Origin: Oscheius sp. JU75
Lineage: Eukaryota > Nematoda > Chromadorea > Rhabditida > Rhabditidae
Assembly (NCBI GenBank): GCA_037178855.1
Contig: JASJZC010000004.1
Location: 4,836,001 to 4,900,000 of the forward strand
Length of the DNA: 64,000 nt
Direction: 5' to 3'
Numbering within the stretch: the first letter of the stretch is position 1; each line of letters starts with the position of its first letter. Positions 55,267 to 64,000 of the stretch are shown piece after piece. The position numbers and the translations under genes are program-made. The notes below the pieces were generated by a model. The model was not told the origin of the DNA. It searched no databases and worked only from the letters and a program-made list of their open reading frames with translations.

Positions 55267-57099
55267 ATGGAACAGATTGAATGCGATGGATTTGTGATCG
55301 CGTGCAGCAGTAACTTCTACCTCGTAAAGTGAGTTTCTGTTTTCAGTCCAAAATCCTTCACTTCAGATGTCGTAGTCGTCCATACGCCGAAATCGTCCAA
55401 GTTGCTCGTAAGCTCTCGCCGGTCGAGCTAAATTTTGGCGATGAGGTCTCGGTCAAAGTCGGGAGCTGGAATTACAATTACAAACAAGCGGTTACCTTTC
55501 ACATATTTTGCGACTTAATCGATGACTTTTAGCCAGCCTACGTTACAAAAATGAACATCCGCTACAAGGCCATCTCGATTCAGCGAATAGTCAGACCGGA
55601 GGCGATCAATGATGAGGAGGCCAGTGTTGCCGTGCGATTCCCCAACAAGAGCTTTCTTCTTCAGTAATTTTGTCTATTTATGCCAAAAAAATTAGATATT
55701 AGATATGGAACAGATGCTGTCTACTGTCCTCCATCTGTCTGCTACCCTGGAATGGAAGAGGACGATATCGTCACAGTTACTGCTGTCAGCTATCCCAACG
55801 CTGTATGTTTTTTTTTCCTTTTTGAAACAGAAGAATCATCCAAATATGTCAGTCCTCAGTCTAAACTTACAAAGTGGGTTTTACAAATTAGACATTTCCA
55901 GCCCGCGAATCTGAGCCAGAACAAGTGCAACCTGGAAGTTAACTACAAATGTCCAAACGCCAAGTCCTTGAAGTTTCTCAGAAAGCCGAAAACGACTCAT
56001 GCCACGGGATACCTCGATGTCGTGTATAGACAGTACGGACTTGTAATGGGAACGAGTCTGAAGGTTTGTCCATTGCGCAAAAACACTCCCATGACGATCC
56101 GGCATAAAGCAAACGCGGATTTTCTGGCCTTCCCAAGCTTGAAAGCTACTGAAATCCACCTACTATTCCCTGATTTTGATTCGTTGCGGGACCAAAATGA
56201 AGCCATCTTATGACGCATTTAGACATAAAAACTTCACATTTTTCTTTTCAGGAAGGCGACGAACTCTCGATCTATCTCCACGCAAGTTCCGTTCAACCGC
56301 AACCTTGTACAGATTTGAGCCAGGTGCGTCCTCTTTTTCTCCCGCATGTTCATCGATCGATTCCAGATGTTCACGGAACGGACCCCGGTAAAGATGTTCG
56401 TCATCGAGCAGGGCGCGAATCGACGAAACGCCGAATGCGCATGGCGAGCTGTACTGGCCACAGATGATCAGCATCGAATCACGGAAGAAGGAGGTGTTCA
56501 GAGAATCACTCTCCCGACTCCTAGTGTCACAAGACAAGAGGTGCTTTTTCTTGTCTGGTTCTAAAAGAACTGCAAAAGTTTCGCGTCATCTTGTTTTTCC
56601 TTCCTTGCAAAAACCCGACGAAAGCATTTTGCACGCCGTTCTGGACCGTTATGTGATCCAGATCAAAAAGCGCCGTGTTTACTCTTTTCCCTCTAACGAT
56701 CTGTTATAGAACCCTCCAGCCAACAGCAATCTGTCCACGTCGTCCTCCTCGTCTTCCCCGTCGCCGAGTAGCAAGAAAATGTAGTTTTCCTCGCTCGGTA
56801 ATTATAGTCTGCGTTTCAGCCCTGACATAAGAAATTCGCCGTCGCTTCCGCTATTGCAAGAAAAGAAGTTACCTGCTACAAAACAACAGAATGCCAGCGC
56901 TCAGAAGAAGGAGATATTGATGCCCATACTGGACAAAAAAGTTACGGCCATTCCATTCGGTAAGTTTTATAAGAGCCTTGTAACCATCGGACTATTTCAA
57001 AAGTTGTTCGACTTAGGCCGATTGTTACTTTATGGAGGAGTCAAAATTGTAATTGTGGACAAAATTCAACCAAAATGTTACACATCAGGTGTTGATTAG
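55267..57099 (+). CDS. Unknown protein with three copies of a beta-type module
   Basis: Ten exons (55267-55328, 55367-55490, 55533-55663, 55703-55802, 55902-56063, 56252-56323, 56367-56540, 56710-56780, 56820-56959, 57017-57099) join to 372 residues with no frame conflict. No signal peptide. Three roughly 85-residue segments look like copies of one beta-rich module: FVIACSSNFYLVKCRSRPYA then NFGDEVSVKVGSW; SVAVRFPNKSFLLQYGTDAV then EEDDIVTVTAVSYP; GYLDVVYRQYGLVMGTSLKE then GDELSIYLHASS and ending CAWRAVLATDD. Each has a hydrophobic strand pair, a GDE-x-hydrophobic turn and a closing strand. A Ser/Pro/Lys-rich tail follows (LSTSSSSSSPSPSSKKIP), then KIVIVDKIQPKCYTS. It shares its last module with the gene at 59644. 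I recognise no family. Confidence 0.72.
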
Positions 57100-59643
57100 A
57101 AATGCTCGTCAAGCTATGACTCTCAAAAGGATTACCGAAGTACGTAGTGCATTGCTGAGCGATGCTGATTCTAGAAAAACGCCCCAGGTTCTATTTTCTT
57201 GGAGCCAAATTCTATAAAGCGTTTCATTTGCTGCAGAAATTGGCTGATGTTCTGGCAATATTTCTATTCCTGGGGTCGAAAATCTGATGAAAATGATACC
57301 CAAAAACCTGTCCTCCGATTTCGTAACCCTCGTTTCGCGAGAGAGAATTTCGCTCATTTTCCTCCGTCTGTGCTGCACGCGCTCAGCGCAAAAGAAAACA
57401 TGTTTACGGGACGATCCGTCTCCGTATCAGCCCTCTGCTCATTTTGCGGTCAGACAAGGGTCAGACGAGTAGTAATCTAGCTGTAAACGATCGTTGACCG
57501 ATTCGTCACGTGGGTGTTTATTTCTTGGCATCAAACTGTCCGCTCTTTACCTATAAGATTATGAGCAAGAAATCACGTGTGATGTTATCTCTTCCTCTTT
57601 TATTTTTATGGCCTGGAGAGATGAATAATCTGGCCTTCGCTCGCTGATTCTCCTAGCTGCCAGAGAGGAAACGCGTTTCTGAACTCTCGCGCAGCCTGTC
57701 ATCTATCCGTGGCTATCAGTTTCCAATGCTAGTTTTGCCGTCGACGCCCCCAGTTTTCCCCGAAAGGGCAGGTTCCTGATCTCTTTTCCTCTCCAAGCTT
57801 AAATCGGTTCATCTGCCATTCTCGGTGCTGTTTGTGTCACTGTTATCTCTTGCCAATCACCCCTTCCCTATGCTGTGTTTTGCGCGTACACATTACACAA
57901 GCGAGAGGACCCGGTATGGCGCAACACCTAGAGGATGGAATCCCCCGCCTTTTTTTTAGTGAACATGGATCTTGTGAGATCGTTTTTCGTCTGATGCGTT
58001 CCATGATGAATAGCGTCTTAAAATACTTTCCCTAAATATCCTATTTGTGGCATGGAACTGTTATTTCGCTGTCCCTTTTCGGCCCCCTGTTTTCGGTAGC
58101 GTTATGCACTTCAATGTAGTGTACATATCGTATGTTCAAAAAGAAGAGCATAATGACTGCATATCAAGGAGTTAGATGATGCGCAGTTAATTTCCCGAGC
58201 GCTCCAAAATTCCCATTGGCTCTTCTCATTGTACCATCAGGTGAAAGGATGATCACTTCATAATTTCCTTCTGAGAATGAATCGCATGTTTTGATTAAAA
58301 CTTTCTCGAAAAGCAACCAGCAATTAGTTGTTCTCCTCGCTGCCTTTTCATAATCAACTCATAATTGAATGTATGCATTTCAGCTCCATTCACCATACAA
58401 TTACAAGCTTCATTCACTCCCGCTCTCTCGTGATAGCCGTAAAACTGAGATTTATAGCTGCCGCAAAAGAGCACGCCTTTTTGAAAATTTTAGTTGATTG
58501 AGGTTCGGTATAAGTAAAGTCCCTGAGGGTTTAAAGGGTCTTTTTGCTATAAAAATGTCTTGGCTCCCTAACAAAACTCTTCAGATCCGCTGGCCAGTCC
58601 ACTCGAAGAACAAAATCGAAAGCTGCGTCTCCTAGCACATTATCTGACCGATGAACCCTGTAAAGTTTGTCTCACAGCCGAGAATTTCCTCTACTAGTTC
58701 TTCTCATATTTTTACCCCCGTTCTACCTAGTTTTTCCTTGTTAAGTTAAACGATCACGATCAAAATCGTATACATATTTCATACAAAAGTTTACGGGTAT
58801 CTCTCTCTGTCTGTTTTCTGTCACGTTTGCCTGGTTTTAATTGTGCTTCCCTCCAGTGTGATTTCCCCGCTCTGCTAACTGTGTTACCCGGCTGATCGCC
58901 GTAATAATCGATCAGTTCCGGGCATAAATATTTATCCATCCGGAGTTAAATATTACTCTTTTTGGGTCATTCGAGCCCATTTTATCTCTTCATTTCTCTA
59001 TTGCAATTATCATGTGATTAATCTCAGCTGTTTTCAGATTGTTACTTTTTCAAACCCCGACACAAGCTGCTACTAGTTTAGGTATGTTTCCTTCCCTTTT
59101 TTTAGCCGCTATTTGCTCCAAAACAGCTCATTAGAATGCCAATCATTACGTCCAGGCGCCGTTTTTAGCATAATTTAAGCTGATATGACTCCATAGGAAG
59201 CTTATCAGCAGACATTTGCCGCTATTTTTCACAATATGCTTCCTCCAAGACCATTTCCTTTATCTTTTTTGTTCGTTCCAACTTTTTGAATGGTTATATT
59301 GCCATAATCCCTGCGGGACAGCACTTTAAAATCTCTATCTGAAACTTCGCAAAATTCGTCCATTTTAGCCGTAGAATTGGGACGTTTGATACTTTTGTTA
59401 GGGTGAGTATGAAAGCATCGTGAGATAGCAGAAATCTAGTTTAGACGTCATAAAACACGAAAACTCTTCGAGGCCTAATATTTTAAAGGGCTGTCCGTGC
59501 AACGGGTCCCGCAGCGATTTCATTGATAGTCACGAGGCTCTTGATTTCTTCGTTTATAGAGGCTGTTCTTTCAAAATCTCTTAACTTAAAATACTAATAT
59601 GTCTCTTTCTCCTCGTTTTTCCATTAAAATGCCGTTTTTCAGG
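57100..59643. other. Long gene-free stretch between two module genes
   Basis: About 2.5 kb without convincing coding sequence, the longest such gap in the window. It is A/T-rich with scattered T-runs and no clear repeat unit. An acceptor (TTTTTCAG) lies just before the next start codon, so part may be a long 5' UTR intron. A regulatory role is possible but only inferred. Confidence 0.35.
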
Positions 59644-61845
59644 ATGTCGACGTTAACGAATCAAAAAGGTTCTGTGATGTACGTTTGTAGGAATGTATCA
59701 CAAAATTATTTGGCTCTAAGGTTAGTTTCTCTATCTTTTCCTGCCAGTTAAAAAAACTTTAGGTACGATGGTGCCGCCGTGATTGTAACAGGAGACTTAT
59801 TGAAAAATAAAGATTTTCTAGCTGACGACATTATTGAATTCGATGCTAATCCTATTGGAAGGGTAGGCTTCTTTATATTTGCTTCACTAAAAATTACTTT
59901 AGGCCGACGCGGCCTTGTACAATACGGTGAAACCTAAATGGAAGGCCACCCGAATAAAGTTTTTGAAACATGCTGAGCAGTGGAAGGGAACGGCTAAAGT
60001 TGTCACCATGGATGCTCAGGGAGAATACTGTTTTCTCGAGGGAAAAGATCCTGTAAGTTTCTTTTTAATTTTTCCCTTTCTAGTAGCAAACGCTAATTGC
60101 TCCTGCCCGACTCGTACACATGAAACTTTAGCCGTGCCTTGTTGTCAATAAAACCGCTAGCAACTTGTCAAAAATGGCAAGTATAAAGACATCGTTTAGG
60201 ATAACTTCTGACAGCTTTTGAAGATTAATCTTTTGCCCTCAGGTTGCATCGGTTGGCTGCGCCGCTTCGTAGAAACAAAAGTCTTCCAGTGGGTTCATTG
60301 GGACAAAGCAAAGTTCTAGAGCGCACCCAAATTGGCTTGTCACCCAATTTAGGCAATAACTGTTTCTAGACAAAAATAAACTTCTGGACAACATATTTCT
60401 CGCTTGTTTCTCGGACGAACAAACAAATAAAAATACAGATTCAGCCACAGAAACCATCGCGCTTTAGACAGTAGAGATATCGCCAGTCAGAGAACAACAG
60501 GCGCTCGTACAACTTTTAGAAAGCCACCTTTCTTGTGAATAATTTGTAGTGAGAAGTAGCATGAAAATGTTTGGAGCCTAAAACCGCTAGTAAAAATGAT
60601 TTTTGACACAAGCATTTGGAAAACTGGTTCGTATGTATCTTGTTCTGTTCTTTTTTGAAAAACACTGAAACGAATAGCTCACAAGAATTGTGCTCGATTT
60701 TCTTTATATGGAGGCAGATATGAGTCAATTCGAATTACTTATTCGTACAATAGACCACCTACACTGTTTCGAACTCAATAAAACAAACGTATTTTCAGAA
60801 AGGCGTCAACTATAATATATTCTGTACTAGAATTAGCGTAATACCTCCTGTCGACAAGCTAGGATCTGTGAGTTTACCCTATTTTACTTTTTTTTACTAA
60901 ACGCAGCTTCAGATTTTTTCAACGGGTAGCACAGTTCGAGTAATTTGCAAGGAGCAGGTGGCCACGGCGAAGAATAATAATGTCAAATGGCGTACGGTAG
61001 CAGCTACGGACTTGAAACACGAACTGAAGGTGAAGGCCGGAGCTCCGCTCAATTCCTACGAAATCGTCGCAGTTCCGTCTGCAGCACCTCCTGCCCCACC
61101 CAAATCTATTCCTAAACCGAAAGTATGTTTTCCTTATAACATTTTTGAGCAGTAGTGACGTTAAGATTGCTCCGAGTAATCCTCGCCCGGCCACGGCTGC
61201 CGCAGCCGTCAAGTCGACTCCATTAGCTACTGTACAGACGACGCCTGCTCCGAAGAAAGACCTCGCTTCTCTCACCATCGCTCAAGTAGTCAACAGCAAG
61301 CCGCCTATGCCCTCACCCATCTCTCCGCCGACTCCGACCGCGGTCGCCTCGGAAAAGGCAGTTTTTGCTCCTCCGCCTCCGGGGCTGGCGCCGGCTACGC
61401 TCTCCTCTCTGCCCATACCGTCCTACGAGTGGATGAAGTTCGATCTCATCAGTACTATTCGGGAAAAATATCGTGAGTTTGGTTTATTTTTTTTGGAGAA
61501 CTCTTTATCGTTCCTTCAAGTTACCTGAATTGAACTTGTGGGTGTCCATTTGATTGATTCTTGGCTGGATATCTAATGCCAGTATCAATGTCAGTTGATT
61601 CCAAAAAAACAGCCTGAACCTCCACGAATAGCTATTTGACAGACGATGAATCTTGCCGTCTTTTGTTCTGAAGTGGATGTGAAAATCAGGTGATAAGGTC
61701 CGAATAAGTCAACCGCTCTAGACACCTTGATAATGTTCAAATTTCAGCGACTCCTCCGGAGAGCGATCTTCAGGACGAGAACCGTAAACTGCGCGAGATA
61801 TCGCATCGTCTCAGCCAGGGCAACTGTTTTTGCCTCTCCCACTAG
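59644..61845 (+). CDS. Unknown protein with two copies of the same beta-type module
   Basis: Seven exons (59644-59720, 59763-59862, 59903-60052, 60799-60867, 60913-61122, 61166-61472, 61748-61845) join to 336 residues. The start MSTLTNQKGSVMYVCRNVSQ follows an acceptor one base away. Module 1: YLALRYDGAAVIVTGDLL, FLADDIIEFDANP, KPKWKATRIKFL. Module 2: GTAKVVTMDAQGEYCFLEGK, STGSTVRVICKEQ, ending VKWRTVAATDLKHEL. The module 2 end closely resembles CAWRAVLATDDQHRI in the gene at 55267. The second half is low-complexity Ala/Pro-rich (PAPPKSIPKPK, FAPPPPGLAPATL) and it closes with a short coiled segment (DLQDENRKLREISHRLSQ). The 746-bp intron 60053-60798 holds a dispersed repeat. Likely soluble and intracellular; function unknown. 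Confidence 0.72.
60236..60410 (-). repeat. Dispersed repeat, partial copy (right part)
   Basis: The reverse complement of the right part of the element at 12640-12835: shared CAGTTATTGCCTA, CGCTCTAGA, CTTTGCTTT and GCGGCGCAGCC words in order. It sits in the long intron of the module gene at 59644. Confidence 0.65.
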
Positions 61846-62180
61846 TTTTTTTTCACCCTATTTGTACTTGGCATATCACACACACACACACACACACACC
61901 TTCTGCACCGTATACTTCTTAATAGATACTTTTCCCACAACAATCTCTCTCTCCAATCTGCCAGCTTTATGTTTACTCCTCTCTCCCAAATACTCTTCAG
62001 TAGTTTTGTTAGTTAAGGATTGTTAATTGACCCCTTAGGGCCACTCTGTTTATTCCGAAATGAAGCATTTATTATTGAAATACTTTTTTTTCGCATTCCC
62101 TCGGTGTATTAGCAGTTTGTCTATCTTTACAACGCGCTAAAAGGAACAAAAAGATACAATCAGATTCAGTGTAGTACGAG
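61846..62180. other. Spacer between module gene and RGP1-like gene
   Basis: Both neighbours are on plus. Apart from the CA run it holds T-rich sequence and no supported gene. Confidence 0.35.
61877..61900. repeat. (CA)n microsatellite
   Basis: About twelve CA units just downstream of the module gene's stop codon. Confidence 0.9.
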
Positions 62181-64000
62181 ATGCCGCTCGAGGTGACGGC
62201 CACCCTCGACCGATCTGTGGCCATCTACCTCACCGGAGAGGTTATCATCATTCGTGTATGTTTCTTACTGTTCTTTTGTTGTTTTTGAAGTATTGTTTCC
62301 CCCTTGAAATAGTTGGTATCTTGAGAATGAGAAACCCTTTTTCGGGAAAACAGAGATGGCGACTTCGTCGGTAATTGCTGATGATAGCACACTTTGTTCT
62401 TTCTTTAAAACCTGGCGATATCATCTTTTCTGCAAAAGCTTTTTTTGGCGACAAAAATCAGGAGAAAGTGAACTATTGAGTAGCGTTTGATCATACAGAT
62501 TTTTTAAAAAGGAAAACTGGAAAAAGCAGTGGAAACCTTTACTTATCGACGGAACAGATGTTTTTTTCTATTTTATGGCAAAGTCGAAAGGATTTACTGG
62601 CACAGTTAGCTAGGTGGCCGTCCAAATTTACTGATGGTGAATGGTCACTCTGTCAAAGAACTGACATCAGCTCACCACTTTTTGTATTCACGAACTTGCC
62701 AAGAAGAATCTACATTTATCTTTCATAAATTTTCATAACAACATCATTTACAGGTGTCTGTGAAAAATGTAGACGGTCGCGGGAAGCAGTCTCTTGCCTG
62801 GGGAAGTGTCCAACTCTGTTGTGGTCAGTTCTTTTCACTTTCTTTTGCTATGAACCCCCATTTTAGAACGAACAATAGGTGCTCAACCGGCTTTGCCCGA
62901 TCGTCCGACCACGGCCATAGCCAAAAGTGCCTCAACTGTCTACACCTCCGTTCCAACGATCCTCTTCTGCGATGTTCAAGTTAATACGGGCGAACAGCGA
63001 CATTTCAAGGCCGAGGTACCTTTTAAAATATTCTTTTTCAAAAGAAAAGATCCAGATTCCGCTGCCAGCACATGGTCTGCCGCCGACGTTCCGTGGTCAT
63101 CTCGCGAAATATATTAACAAAGTCACCGTGGCACTTCAACACGTCCGAGCTCCGATTAAATTAATCCACATTCCAATTAGGTAAGCTATTAGAGATTTTC
63201 GATACAAAGTCCTATCAAAAAAGCTTCCTCGTACCAGAAATGTAGAGCCAGAAGTTCACTTACGCCCTTTTCATTTTCCATTAAAGTGTTTAAAGTGGGA
63301 ATTCGGATCCCCGATTGTTTGGGTCTGTTATTACAATATCTTCTAGCTGCATTAAACCGCAAACGTTCACAAGCAATCGAGTGTATCAATCTCTAAGAAC
63401 AATGGCAGTACTATCCATCCGTTATTGGATTTTCTTCAGACTGATCCCAACAATCGGCATCGAAACGCCTCTCCAAATCGAGCCGAATCCCTTCTGGGCG
63501 GACAGCATCAATCAGCCCACTGTTTCAGAGGTAGACCCTACCCGTTTCTTTTTAAACACTTCTCCCCAGACAGTAGCCTCCACAGTCGACGGGATCACGG
63601 CCTCTCGAAAGCCGCATGTCTTCTGTATGACGAGTGCCGATGGAATGGTTACCTCGTTGACGCTGTTCAAGAAGGCCTTCCGGATAGGAGAGGACATTGT
63701 CGGATATCTCAACTTTGATAGTAGGACCATTTTTAGAAAATTTGCCTTAGAAAGAAGCTCAGGCGCTCCGATTCCCTGTATCCAGTATTTCGCTTGCTTG
63801 GAAACTGTCGAGGAGCTTGTGGACACGGATTCGAACGATGAGGCGGAGAAGAACAATAGCAGGGTCGGTTCTTGTGATTTTTCTATCAGTCTGAGAAGAT
63901 GTCTGAAAAGGAACTTTGTAGTGTTGTGGCAGGCATGATCAACTCGTCACATCTCGGGAAGGGTAGTAGCTTATCTAGCGAACTTTCTTGGCAACAGATT
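62181..64000 (+). CDS. RGP1 homologue (RAB6A-GEF complex partner 2), partial
   Basis: Arrestin-fold partner of RIC1 in the Golgi guanine-nucleotide exchange factor for Rab6. Exons: 62181-62255, 62754-62823, 62867-63015, 63056-63180, 63440-63537, about 63570-63720, about 63754-63863, then continuing past the window edge, so the C-terminus is missing. It starts MPLEVTATLDRSVAIYLTGE, the beta-sandwich opening of RGP1 proteins. Family hallmarks follow: SLAWGSVQLCCERTIGAQPA, TVYTSVPTILFCDVQVNTGE, IPLPAHGLPPTFRGHLAKYI (the LP-PP-FRG motif), ALQHVRAPIKLIHIPIR and FKKAFRIGEDIVGYLNFDSA. The reading frame is intact to the last visible exon. Intron 1 (498 bp) is long; the others are short except 63181-63439. 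The assignment rests on the PP-FRG and KLIHIP motifs. Confidence 0.85.

Noticed and set aside
60239..60457. Minus-strand open frame similar in translation to one at 12524-12820.
   Set aside because: The similarity follows from the underlying repeat DNA; frames are not conserved across the whole copy and no splice context fits a gene.
1..64000. CRISPR arrays, bacterial operons, rRNA genes or viral insertions.
   Set aside because: None seen: no regularly spaced direct repeats, no rRNA-like blocks, and no polymerase, capsid or integrase motifs in any frame examined.

Overview
The window is nuclear DNA of a nematode. The deciding evidence is an intact major sperm protein (MSP) gene (48734-49114, minus), a gene family so far known in this form only from nematodes. 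Supporting evidence is many tiny introns (about 35-60 bp) ending in TTTCAG or TTTCCAG, acceptor sites directly abutting start codons (as in spliced-leader trans-splicing), a chemoreceptor-like serpentine gene, and dense, intron-rich, closely packed genes on both strands. I cannot place the species.

Layout, left to right. 0.1-3.4 kb: an ABCF2-type ABC protein (minus) with a second, intronless gene nested in one intron. 4.1-5.3 kb: ADP/ATP translocase. 6.6-8.1 kb: CDK5-like kinase. 9.4-10.6 kb: omega-class GST. 11.2-12.1 kb: a single-pass membrane protein with a Lys-rich tail. 13.6-23.9 kb: a tandem array of three related secreted cysteine-rich proteins, all minus. 25.6-34.8 kb: a minus-strand cluster of a white-type ABCG transporter, a small unknown gene and an ATAD5/Elg1-like RFC clamp unloader. 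35.2-35.7 kb: a small secreted protein. 37.2-37.7 kb: a small multi-pass membrane protein. 39.2-44.4 kb: a non-muscle myosin II heavy chain with a shortened tail. 45.5-48.4 kb: an unknown cytoplasmic protein closely followed by a chemoreceptor. 48.7-49.1 kb: MSP. 49.7-50.9 kb: a secreted Cys-rich protein, convergent with a MIF4G-like gene (50.9-52.1 kb). 52.2-55.1 kb: an intron-containing H2A variant divergent from lipoyl synthase. 55.3-61.8 kb: two unknown genes sharing a repeated module. 62.2 kb to the end: an RGP1 (Rab6 GEF subunit) homologue cut by the window edge.

Most conserved genes are unrelated housekeeping functions: translation, mitochondrial exchange, lipoylation, chromatin, PCNA unloading, cytoskeleton and Golgi trafficking. 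The lineage-specific content is the secreted Cys array, the paired repeat-module genes, the nested MSP-like gene and the MSP gene with two decayed copies in other genes' introns. Repeats include a 453-bp inverted-repeat element inside a transporter intron, a perfect 66-bp inverted repeat, two tRNA-like relics, a dispersed repeat family and a degenerate minisatellite. For eleven multi-exon genes I joined exons by hand and obtained an open reading frame whose length is a whole number of codons; these are given with exon coordinates. Other exon structures are approximate and are stated as such.
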